A stretch of DNA of 6,111 nucleotides from Bacteroidales bacterium (GCA_020853175.1 JADYZK010000496.1:1-6111), one strand, 5' to 3'; shown: positions 1 to 6,111, counted from the stretch's first letter. The notes: generated by a model not told the origin, from the sequence alone. Program-made: numbers and translations.

Positions 1-257
1 AACGTCCTTTTGAAGGCGACAAATTCATCGCTTGGATTGATGAAAGTATTCCTGCTCACCTGGGCCAGTGTTATCGTCCCCATCAAAATTGCTGGATTCT
101 TATTGGGCCTGAGGGCGATTTCAGTCGGCAAGAGGTGGCAAAAGCACAAGAAGCCGGTTTTGTTCCGGTCAGTTTGGGTCATTCACGTTTACGAACCGAA
201 ACTGCCGCTATTGTTGCATTACACACTGTACAACTGTTGAACCAATTGCATCCATGA
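1..257 (+). CDS. rsmE: 16S rRNA (uracil-1498-N3)-methyltransferase, C-terminal part (5' truncated by window)
   Basis: This is the last 84 codons of RsmE, which uses S-adenosylmethionine to methylate N3 of U1498 in 16S rRNA of the small ribosomal subunit, in the cytoplasm. The reading frame starts at base 3 and ends with TGA at 255-257. The visible part is the SPOUT-fold trefoil knot that binds SAM: ILIGPEGDFS (the GPEGG-type loop, here with Asp instead of the second Gly), then EVAKAQEAGF, then SLGHSRLRTETAAIVAL, matching the family's LGxRxLRTETA signature. The end at LLNQLHP is normal, so the 3' end looks intact. The N-terminal PUA-like RNA-binding part lies outside the window. The stop overlaps the start of the next gene. 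The identification is firm because both SPOUT motifs are present in the right order and spacing. Confidence 0.94.
   Translation, partial: RPFEGDKFIAWIDESIPAHLGQCYRPHQNCWILIGPEGDFSRQEVAKAQEAGFVPVSLGHSRLRTETAAIVALHTVQLLNQLHP
254..257 (+). promoter_or_regulatory. ATGA stop/start overlap coupling rsmE to the DUF4159 gene
   Basis: The bases ATGA at 254-257 hold the start codon of the DUF4159 gene (254-256) and the stop codon of rsmE (255-257). With no purine-rich ribosome binding site just upstream (the preceding bases are CAATTGCATCC), re-initiation by ribosomes ending rsmE is the likely way this gene is translated. No promoter is needed between the two. Confidence 0.85.
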
Positions 258-907
258 AAAAAGCACTCCTCCTATTAAGTCTAACTTTTTGGATGGCCAT
301 GGGTCATGCCCAAAGTGATGTGTCCATTGCCTTGCTAAAGTATCGCGGCGGCGGCGATTGGTATGCCAATCCAACCTCGCTGCCTAACTTGGTGAAATTT
401 TGCAATGAACATTTAGGAACCAATATCCGCGAAGAGATTGCAACCGTTGAGCCTGATAACCCAGATATTTTTAACTTTCCTTTTGTGCACATGACAGGTC
501 ATGGCAACGTGGTTTTCAATGCGACCGAAGCCGAAAACCTTCGTAAGTACCTCATCTCCGGTGGGTTTTTGCATATTGATGACAATTATGGAATGGATGT
601 TTTTGTGCGTGAGCAAATGAAGAAAGTGTTTCCTGAATTGTCTTTCGTTGTTCTGCCTTTCAATCATCCCATCCATAATCAGCATTTCAGCTTTCCTGAT
701 GGCTTACCAAAAATTCATCTTCACGACAATAAACCTGCACAAGGCTATGGGCTGTTTTATGAAGGTCGTTTGGTATGTTTTTACACCTATGAATGTGATT
801 TGGGCGATGGTTGGGAAGACCCGCGTGTGCACAATGATTCACCCGAAACGCGCGAAAAAGCCCTTCGAATGGGTGCCAATATAATTCAATACGTCTTCAA
901 TCGCTGA
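254..907 (+). CDS. Exported DUF4159 domain protein
   Basis: A 217-residue protein of unknown function. Residues 1-19 form a signal peptide (MKK, hydrophobic run, then GHA before Q20), so the mature protein is predicted in the periplasm or beyond. The rest is a single DUF4159 domain, which I recall as having a class I glutamine-amidotransferase-like fold. Landmarks are RGGGDWY (31-37), MTGHG (80-84), LRKYLISGGFLHIDDNYG (96-113), LPFNHPIHNQHF (134-145) and CDLGDGWEDPRVHND (181-195), then MGANIIQYVF at the C-terminus. No Cys sits in the GGFLHIDD segment, where an amidotransferase nucleophile elbow would be expected, so amidotransferase activity is unlikely; the His/Asp-rich motifs could bind a metal or ligand (inference). 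The start is fixed by the ATGA overlap with rsmE and the signal peptide; no Shine-Dalgarno is visible, which is usual in Bacteroidota. Length is that of a complete stand-alone member. Family assignment is strong; function is unknown. Confidence 0.93.
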   Translation: MKKALLLLSLTFWMAMGHAQSDVSIALLKYRGGGDWYANPTSLPNLVKFCNEHLGTNIREEIATVEPDNPDIFNFPFVHMTGHGNVVFNATEAENLRKYLISGGFLHIDDNYGMDVFVREQMKKVFPELSFVVLPFNHPIHNQHFSFPDGLPKIHLHDNKPAQGYGLFYEGRLVCFYTYECDLGDGWEDPRVHNDSPETREKALRMGANIIQYVFNR

Positions 908-1072
908 AAACCGAAGACTTCAACAACTTAAATTGCCGACTTTTTTTCTTCCTAAACAGGCAGATAACTGTTGATAAGCTGCTTTTTTACTCTTTTTTAT
1001 AGGTTTAAAAGGTTGAAAATTGAGGTTCAATTCATTCAATACCTTATCTTTGGCCGTGAAAAATTTAAACCC
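908..1072. other. Non-coding gap between the two transcription units
   Basis: This 165-base AT-rich stretch carries in-frame codons continuous with the peptidase gene, but the only start codon there is a TTG at 971 and the encoded 34 residues do not look like a signal peptide or any domain. It contains T tracts at 941-947 and 983-988 and a weak 5-bp inverted repeat (AACAG at 955-959, CTGTT at 968-972). None of this forms a convincing intrinsic terminator. The promoter of the peptidase gene lies at its downstream end. Confidence 0.75.
1020..1052 (+). promoter_or_regulatory. Bacteroidota-type promoter for the peptidase gene
   Basis: TATCTTTG at 1045-1052 is a perfect match to the TAnnTTTG -7 element recognised by the primary sigma factor of Bacteroidota. 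A TTG at 1020-1022 is a possible -33 element, but the 22-base gap is slightly longer than the usual 19-21, so that half is weaker. Transcription would begin near 1057-1060, giving a short leader of about 15 AT-rich bases (AAAATTTAAACCC) before the ATG at 1073. This supports 1073 as the start, because the promoter lies inside any longer N-terminal extension. Confidence 0.6.
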
Positions 1073-4000
1073 ATGATTAAAAAAAATATTGCTTTCTTGT
1101 TGGGCATTTTCTTGCTGATGCCTTTTCTTTCATTGGCACAAACCGAAAACCTATTGCCTTTGCAACCGCTCTCGGCAGCTGACTCGGTGGCACTTTCCAA
1201 AATCCCCGAGCTGAAAATGAACGACCTGGCCTTGCGTCGCACTTTGCCTGCCGTGGTTGACAACTCCTCTTTGCCTTTTATGCGCCCTTTGATCGGTCAG
1301 GTAGGGCTTGAATGTGGACAGGCTTCCAGCATTGGAAACATGTTTACTTATGAAATTAATGCCAAAAGAAAGGTGCTCGGCAGTTTGCCCGAAAACCAAT
1401 ATGCCACCCACTTCACTTACAACTTCCTTAATGCTGGCAGCGATGCGGGCATCAATTATTTTGAGAGCATGCAAATTGTGAAATTTGCCGGTAATCCCAA
1501 CGTGGTAGATTATGGTGGCATGGCAACAGGCGGTGCGTCGCGCTGGATGTCGGGCTACGATAAATATTACAATGCAATGACCAATCGTGTGGATGGCATT
1601 TTTTCTATCAAAACCAATACTTTAGAAGGTTTACAAACATTAAAGAACTGGATTTATGATCATGGCGATGGTTCCGATTTTGGTGGAATGGCCTCCTTTT
1701 ATTCACAATATACAAGTCCACCCTCTGTTTTTCCTCCAGGCACTCCAGAAGCAGGAAAACACGTCATTTATAACTGGGGAAGCTCACCCAATCACGCCAT
1801 GACGATAGTGGGTTATCACGATTCCATCCGCTGGGATTATAACGACGATGGGCAATATACCAATAACTTGGATATTAACAGCGATGGGGTGATTGACGTT
1901 CGCGATTGGGAAATTGGTGGTTTTAAAATGGCCAATACCTATGGAGGTATCAGCGGCTGGGGCGATGCCGGATATTCATATATGATGTACAAAACCGTTG
2001 CCGACATTACCTCTCAGGGCGGAATTTGGAACAACCAAGTGATTGTGGTAGATGTAAAAAAAGCTTATCAGCCCATGCTCACTGCCAAGATTAACCTTTC
2101 TTATCCTTGTCGCAACAAACTAAAATTCATGGTCGGAGTATCCAATGATCCCTTGTCAACAGAGCCTGAAATGGTGATTCAATATCCTATGTTCGACTTT
2201 CAAGGTGGATGCAATCCCATGCAAGGCAGTGGAGGACCCAGCTTTGAATTTGGACTCGACCTCAATTACTTACTGCAATATGTTGAACCCGGTCAAAGTG
2301 CACGTTTCTTCTTCATGGTCATTGAAAATGATGATGCAGGAAGTTCACAAGGTGTTATCAATAGCGTTGCTTTGATGGATTACACCAGTGGAACACTACA
2401 AGAAATTACAGCCAATATCTTTGCCTTACCCATTCAAAACAACAGTACCACAAAAATAGGGATTACTGCCGCAATCAACTATGATCCGGTGAGCATTCCA
2501 ACCGATGAAATCCCACCTTTAGAACTTTATCAACCCTCAGAAGTACAACTTGTTGCCCAAGGTGGTCAAGATCCATACCGTTTTTGCCTTTTACAAACTT
2601 ACGACACCATCAATGCTACCGCAGAGTTTCCTGTCATCAATGGCACGGCGGTTACTTTGTCGGGCAATGACGAAGGAACAGGAGAAGTTTCCCTGCCTTT
2701 TTCTTTTCCCTATTACGGCAAAAATTACGACAAAATTTATGTGGCCGCAGACGGCTTCATCATGTTTGAGCCATCATTGGTGACTTGGCCTTATTATGTG
2801 GCCGGAAAAACCTATCTCATTCAAAACAAAATTATTGCACCTGCGTTAGCGAAGCCGTTTTATATTCAGCCCTCAGCCGGTGATGGCATTTGGGCCGAAA
2901 CAACCAGCGAATCGGTTACCATCCGCTGGAAACTATCTGTTTATGGACAAGGGGGAAACAGTGAGGTGAGCATGGCCGCACGACTGCATCAGAACGGACA
3001 AATTGAGTTTTTCTATGGGCCGCATCTTGCCGCTGGTTATATCGCTCGCTTTGCAGGAATTTCTAATGGCGATGGCGATAACATGACAATTTTAAATAAA
3101 ACCGGTTTTTTTACTCCATTTGCTCAACAACATACAGTTTTTACTCCTCCTGGAAATGTTGGAAACATTGCCATTACCACAGATGGTTTGATGACGGCCT
3201 ATTTGGAGCATTATGTGGCCAATCAAACTGTGGACGTTTTGGTCAGCGACCGCAACAACATCCGTTCAGTTACGGCTTTACCCCTCCAAGTGCAAGGTGT
3301 GTTGATGGATTATGAGGTGGTTTCGGGCGACGACAACATCATAGAAAACGGAGAAAATTTCAGTTTTAACTTCAGTTTTGAAAATAAAAATGCTGTTGAC
3401 TTGGCTGAAGCATCTTTTCAAATCGCCGGTGAAGATGCTTTCGTGTCCATCGTTGACGGCCAAGCCACCATTCCAGCCTTGGCAGTGAATGAAAGTCTGA
3501 TAATGGCCGACCTTTTTGATCTGACCGTGAACGGAAACGTCGAAAACGGCCATCAAGCACATTTCAATTTGATTTACACCACGCCTCAAGGAAGCTGGAC
3601 GCGTCCCATAACATTAACCATCTATTCTCCCGAATTGCATTTGCTTACCGTGAGTGTTAGCGATGGCGGAAACGGAATTCTTGAACCCGGCGAAACAGCT
3701 AACCTCGTGGTGCGTCTGCGCAACAATGGCGGTGGAAAATTGCAAAATGTTGTGGCCCAAATAAATACACAAAATAACGATCTTTTTATTCTCAACGGAG
3801 AAGCCCAAATCAATGATATTTTGCCCGCGGAAATATGGGAAGCAGTGTTTCAAATTCGGCTTGCTGCTGATGCCGAACCCATTCAAGTTGTTGAAATGCA
3901 TTTGGAGGTAACTGCCTCTTATGGCTACATTTACGAGCGTGATTTGCCTTTGATGACCAGCCTCATTGCCGATGGCTTCGAGTCGGGAAGTTTCGATCTT

Positions 4001-4678
4001 TTCGATTGGCAAATGGGTGGTTCCGCTCCTTGGATTACGACTACCGTTGCGCCATTCGAGGGAACTTATGCCGCCCGCTCGGGAGTCATTGGTGATGATG
4101 CCTCTTCGGTTTTAACGCTCAATTACGAAGTGGCCTACCCCGATTCCATTTCTTTTTATTATAAAGTTTCTTCCGAAACAAACTACGATTTCCTGAGGTT
4201 TTCCATCAATAGTTTGCTCAAGGATGAATGGTCGGGTAACCAAGTCACCAATTGGCGACGTGCAGCTTATTATGTTGAAGCCGGTGAAAAGCTTTTCAAA
4301 TGGGAATACACCAAAGATTACAGTGTTTCAACTGGAACCGACTGCGGACATATTGACTATGTGGTTTTGCCTGCCGCGAAAATCTACACCGGAATCAACG
4401 AAAGTGAAAATGAAAGTGCCTATAGATTAAATGTGAGTCCCAATCCCTTTACCGAAAGGTTCACTGTAGCGGTTCAAGCGGCAAAATCAGGGCCTTTCGA
4501 GCTGCTTCTAACCGACAACAACGGTAGGATTATGTTTCAGCAATCTGCCGTAGTTACAAAGGGACAAACCATTCAATTTGAACCACTTGGAGATAAATCA
4601 GGAACAGGAATTATGTTTGTAATTCTCCAATGGGACCAACAGCGCATTGTCAAACCGGTGATTCGGATAGGTCAATAA
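1073..4678 (+). CDS. Secreted C1-type (papain-like) cysteine peptidase with T9SS type A sorting domain
   Basis: A 1201-residue multidomain protein predicted to cleave peptide bonds at the cell surface or in the medium. Residues 1-22 are a signal peptide (MIKK, hydrophobic core, SLA before Q23). The papain-like domain spans about 65-330: oxyanion Gln76 and nucleophile Cys81 in GQVGLECGQASS, His241 in NHAMTIVGY, and Asn288 in FKMANTYGGISGWGDAGY, matching papain's NSWGxGWG region. Two DxNxDG-like loops (255-278) lie between His and Asn. A beta-rich region (about 331-475) follows, then a GGQDPYRF segment and a beta-sandwich with LPFSFPYYGKNY...VAADGFIMF (541-565). Two tandem Ig-like units follow (745-850, 857-960), then a jelly-roll/MAM-like domain (967-1100: GFESGSFDLFDW, SFYYKVSSETNYDFL, CGHIDYVVLP) and the T9SS domain (1117-1201). 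The start at 1073 was chosen for the signal peptide and nearby promoter. Only about 55 residues separate the signal peptide from Cys81, so any propeptide is short. The Q-x4-C spacing is one shorter than papain's, so activity is likely but not certain. Substrate is unknown. Confidence 0.88.
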   Translation: MIKKNIAFLLGIFLLMPFLSLAQTENLLPLQPLSAADSVALSKIPELKMNDLALRRTLPAVVDNSSLPFMRPLIGQVGLECGQASSIGNMFTYEINAKRKVLGSLPENQYATHFTYNFLNAGSDAGINYFESMQIVKFAGNPNVVDYGGMATGGASRWMSGYDKYYNAMTNRVDGIFSIKTNTLEGLQTLKNWIYDHGDGSDFGGMASFYSQYTSPPSVFPPGTPEAGKHVIYNWGSSPNHAMTIVGYHDSIRWDYNDDGQYTNNLDINSDGVIDVRDWEIGGFKMANTYGGISGWGDAGYSYMMYKTVADITSQGGIWNNQVIVVDVKKAYQPMLTAKINLSYPCRNKLKFMVGVSNDPLSTEPEMVIQYPMFDFQGGCNPMQGSGGPSFEFGLDLNYLLQYVEPGQSARFFFMVIENDDAGSSQGVINSVALMDYTSGTLQEITANIFALPIQNNSTTKIGITAAINYDPVSIPTDEIPPLELYQPSEVQLVAQGGQDPYRFCLLQTYDTINATAEFPVINGTAVTLSGNDEGTGEVSLPFSFPYYGKNYDKIYVAADGFIMFEPSLVTWPYYVAGKTYLIQNKIIAPALAKPFYIQPSAGDGIWAETTSESVTIRWKLSVYGQGGNSEVSMAARLHQNGQIEFFYGPHLAAGYIARFAGISNGDGDNMTILNKTGFFTPFAQQHTVFTPPGNVGNIAITTDGLMTAYLEHYVANQTVDVLVSDRNNIRSVTALPLQVQGVLMDYEVVSGDDNIIENGENFSFNFSFENKNAVDLAEASFQIAGEDAFVSIVDGQATIPALAVNESLIMADLFDLTVNGNVENGHQAHFNLIYTTPQGSWTRPITLTIYSPELHLLTVSVSDGGNGILEPGETANLVVRLRNNGGGKLQNVVAQINTQNNDLFILNGEAQINDILPAEIWEAVFQIRLAADAEPIQVVEMHLEVTASYGYIYERDLPLMTSLIADGFESGSFDLFDWQMGGSAPWITTTVAPFEGTYAARSGVIGDDASSVLTLNYEVAYPDSISFYYKVSSETNYDFLRFSINSLLKDEWSGNQVTNWRRAAYYVEAGEKLFKWEYTKDYSVSTGTDCGHIDYVVLPAAKIYTGINESENESAYRLNVSPNPFTERFTVAVQAAKSGPFELLLTDNNGRIMFQQSAVVTKGQTIQFEPLGDKSGTGIMFVILQWDQQRIVKPVIRIGQ
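1835..1906 (+). other. Calcium-loop-like insertion between catalytic His and Asn of the peptidase
   Basis: Residues 255-278 contain two consecutive acidic loops. The first is DYNDDGQYTNN (D255, N257, D259 as ligands, then G260). The second is DINSDGVIDVRD (D267, N269, D271, G272, I274, D275, D278), a full 12-residue EF-hand/dockerin-style pattern with Gly at position 6, a hydrophobic residue at 8 and Asp at 9 and 12. They lie between His241 and Asn288, that is, inside the catalytic domain. Calcium binding is inferred from the pattern. Confidence 0.65.
3305..3958 (+). repeat. Two tandem Ig-like units in the peptidase (protein-level repeat)
   Basis: Residues 745-850 and 857-960 look like diverged copies of one beta-sandwich module. 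Each starts with a strand ending in Val (V749, V862) followed by GDDNIIENGE (752-761) or GGNGILEPGE (865-874), in register at an offset of 113 residues. After these come alternating hydrophobic strands (FSFNFSFENKNAVDLAEASFQI and LVVRLRNNGGGKLQNVVAQI), a middle IPAL/ILPAE turn and a closing strand. This GNGxxxPGE...NxG pattern is typical of spacer or adhesion-like domains in secreted Bacteroidota proteins. The DNA copies are too diverged to recombine readily. Confidence 0.6.
4421..4675 (+). other. T9SS type A C-terminal sorting domain of the peptidase
   Basis: Residues 1117-1201 form the Por secretion-tail beta-sandwich: YRLNVSPNPF (the xxPNPF entry motif), a first strand pair, FELLLTDNNGRIMFQ (the v.i.D..Gr.v strand), then a GQTIQFEPLG segment and a final strand pair ending IVKPVIRIGQ. 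In known systems this domain takes the protein from periplasm to surface through the T9SS translocon and is cut off by the PorU sortase, which attaches the cargo to surface lipopolysaccharide. It follows a short Glu/Ser/Asn linker (NESENESA, 1109-1116). Confidence 0.88.
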
Positions 4679-4717
4679 TTGAAAAATGCTCATTTTCTTT
4701 CAGACTTTTTGTACAAG
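4679..4717. other. Short intergenic spacer with no convincing terminator or promoter
   Basis: Thirty-nine bases separate the peptidase stop from the next start. I see no hairpin followed by a T tract. The nearest -7-like string, ACTTTTTG at 4704-4711, misses the two key bases of TAnnTTTG. Read-through from the peptidase gene is therefore the simplest way the next gene is expressed. An 11-codon reading frame (4686-4721) overlaps the next start codon. Confidence 0.5.
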
Positions 4718-6111
4718 ATGAAGCACCCTATCAAACACGGATTATTTGCATTGTTGCTCCTGTTGTTGCTGGTGCCAAACATGCAAAAATGGTTCAATAT
4801 TGTTGATGAAAAGCCCTTATTTGGTTCATTTGCCAAAGTAGAGCCTGTAAAATGGGATTCATTGAGTTATACCAGCTGGCTCGACGGAAGTTTTCAAACG
4901 GCGCTGAACAAGCAAGTGGAGGCCGGAATTGGTTTTCATGCCAGCTTGGTGCGGTTGTACAATGAGTTGCGGTTTTTGACATTCAAAAAAGCTGCTGCGG
5001 AAGGTGTTATTGTTGGTGCTGAGGATGAGCTTTTTGAGGAGGATTATCTGAGAGCTGCTACCGGTGAATTTTTTGTGGGCGAAGAGGTATGGAAGTCCAA
5101 AGCGGTCCAATTGAAGGCAGTTCAAGATACCTTACAAAAGCTCGGAAAGTATTTGCTTGTGGTGATTGAACCCGGAAAAGGTACACTTTACGCAGATCGT
5201 TACCCTTCAAAATACAGCGGCTTTCAACCTTCGATGAGTAATTACACGGCAATGAAAGATTTCTTTGAAGCGCAGGGTGTTCATCTCATTGACTTTAACT
5301 CGGTTTTCTTGAAATGGAAGGACCAAACGCCTTACCGTCTTTTTCCTCGAACTGGCACCCATTGGTCTTATTATGGAGCCTCGCTCGCTGCTGATAGCCT
5401 TCTGCGACATATCAAATCGGTTTTCCCTGATCGAATCCATGCTTTTAAAGAACTTCAAGCCCATGAAGCGACCCAACTGCGCCATCCTGATGATGATATC
5501 TGGTTGACAATGAATCTTCTCCGTAAAGCTCCCATTGAAAATATTGGATATACCGACATTAGCTTCCATCCCGTGCCGGAAAATGGTTTGCGATTGCTTG
5601 CCGTCGGCGACAGCTTTTATTTCAATTGGCTGAATCAAAAGGTGATGTTGAATAGCTTTACCGACAGTCATTTTTGGTACTACAATAAGCTGGTATATAA
5701 TCACATAGGAGCTGAAACAGGACAAATGAAAGACCTCAATTTTAGTGACGAGCTGCTCAAAAATGATGTGATTTTAATCATGATTACCGAACGTTTTCAC
5801 CAAAATTTTGCTTGGGGATTCGATACTCAGATGTTTGAATATTTTTTTCCCGGGCAGATGAAAAGACGCGATTATTTCATGAATGAGGTTCGGACCGGAA
5901 ACCTTGACTTTATTCGCATCTATAACGACGCCCGCAAAAACAATATGACTTTGCAACATCGCCTTATGCTTGAAGCTGAATATCGGATGTTCGGCGATTG
6001 GCAAAAACACCCAGAATATTACACCAATAAAGACGAAGTGATTGACATGATGGTGATGGCCATTAAAGGCTCTCCCGAATGGTTGGCAAGCGTGCAGAAG
6101 AAAGCCCGTGA
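4718..6111 (+). CDS. AlgX/AlgJ-like SGNH-hydrolase protein, putative polysaccharide O-acetylation factor (3' truncated by window)
   Basis: An open frame of 464 codons runs without a stop from ATG 4718 to the window end. Residues 8-20 are a Leu-rich membrane segment with no clear cleavage site, so the protein is probably anchored in the inner membrane facing the periplasm. KPLFG (32-36) follows as in relatives. The SGNH-like domain spans about 45-365: VVIEPGKGTLYADRYP (148-163), FPRTGTHWSYYGA (209-221) with the catalytic-type His215, DDDIWLTMNLL (258-268), LLAVGDSF (293-300) with nucleophile Ser299, and VILIMITERF (351-360). In AlgX and AlgJ the partner Asp sits two residues before the His; here that position is Gly213. 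Such proteins accept acetyl groups from an MBOAT partner and place them on an exported polysaccharide. No MBOAT gene is in view; it may lie downstream. From about 386 a helical tail begins, possibly with two repeat units. The start is supported by the membrane segment. The fold is fairly sure; the exact polymer is unknown. Confidence 0.8.
   Translation, partial: MKHPIKHGLFALLLLLLLVPNMQKWFNIVDEKPLFGSFAKVEPVKWDSLSYTSWLDGSFQTALNKQVEAGIGFHASLVRLYNELRFLTFKKAAAEGVIVGAEDELFEEDYLRAATGEFFVGEEVWKSKAVQLKAVQDTLQKLGKYLLVVIEPGKGTLYADRYPSKYSGFQPSMSNYTAMKDFFEAQGVHLIDFNSVFLKWKDQTPYRLFPRTGTHWSYYGASLAADSLLRHIKSVFPDRIHAFKELQAHEATQLRHPDDDIWLTMNLLRKAPIENIGYTDISFHPVPENGLRLLAVGDSFYFNWLNQKVMLNSFTDSHFWYYNKLVYNHIGAETGQMKDLNFSDELLKNDVILIMITERFHQNFAWGFDTQMFEYFFPGQMKRRDYFMNEVRTGNLDFIRIYNDARKNNMTLQHRLMLEAEYRMFGDWQKHPEYYTNKDEVIDMMVMAIKGSPEWLASVQKKAR

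Noticed and set aside
10..240. 76-residue + strand reading frame at the window start
   Set aside because: It is out of frame with the clear RsmE coding sequence that covers the same bases and has no recognisable feature.
345..358. GGC triplet run as a simple repeat
   Set aside because: It encodes the conserved RGGGDW motif of the DUF4159 domain and is only three units long.
931..990. Possible intrinsic terminator after the DUF4159 gene
   Set aside because: T tracts at 941-947 and 983-988 are present, but the only stem nearby is 5 bp with an 8-base loop and is not followed directly by the T run.
971..1072. 34-residue N-terminal extension of the peptidase from a TTG codon
   Set aside because: Weak start codon, no signal peptide at its N-terminus, and the best promoter element lies inside it.
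3614..4012. 132-residue - strand reading frame inside the peptidase gene
   Set aside because: Antisense shadow of the Ig-like repeat region; low-complexity composition and no motif.
4679..4717. Separate promoter for the AlgX-like gene (TTG at 4679-4681, ACTTTTTG at 4704-4711)
   Set aside because: The -7 candidate lacks the leading TA of TAnnTTTG and would leave only six bases before the ATG.
5207..5725. 172-residue - strand reading frame
   Set aside because: It lies opposite the AlgX-like gene, whose + strand translation has clear family motifs (GTHW, GDSF). The antisense protein shows no domain or signal.

Overview
The window reads as a chromosomal piece from a member of the Bacteroidota. 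Three things point that way: a secreted protein ending in a type IX secretion (T9SS) C-terminal sorting domain, a TAnnTTTG-type promoter -7 element (TATCTTTG, 1045-1052) with no Shine-Dalgarno sequence near it, and an rsmE-DUF4159 gene pair that I recall from this phylum. All four genes lie on the + strand and nearly the whole window is coding. I see no RNA gene, mobile element, CRISPR array or prophage signature.

Layout: (1) 1-257 is the 3' end of rsmE, the 16S rRNA U1498 N3-methyltransferase. (2) 254-907 encodes an exported DUF4159 protein whose ATG overlaps the rsmE stop in an ATGA junction, so the two are almost certainly co-transcribed and translationally coupled. (3) 908-1072 is a non-coding gap holding the promoter. 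(4) 1073-4678 encodes a 1201-residue multidomain protein: signal peptide, papain-like (C1-type) cysteine peptidase domain with calcium-loop-like motifs between the catalytic His and Asn, several beta-sandwich modules including two tandem copies of one Ig-like unit, a jelly-roll-like domain and a T9SS sorting domain. Its real start is 1073, not the upstream in-frame TTG at 971. (5) 4718-6111 is the 5' part of a gene that runs off the window. It encodes a membrane-anchored AlgX/AlgJ-like SGNH protein of the kind that works with MBOAT proteins to O-acetylate exported polysaccharides.

The first two genes form one transcription unit. The peptidase gene seems to start a second, with the AlgX-like gene 39 bases behind it and probably read through. 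A link between a T9SS surface peptidase and polysaccharide O-acetylation is possible, since T9SS cargo is often anchored to surface lipopolysaccharide, but the sequence gives only adjacency. I do not find a clearly new system. The points most worth a second look are the unusual active-site layouts of the peptidase (Q-x4-C spacing, Ca-loop insertion) and of the AlgX-like protein (Gly where AlgX/AlgJ have the catalytic Asp).
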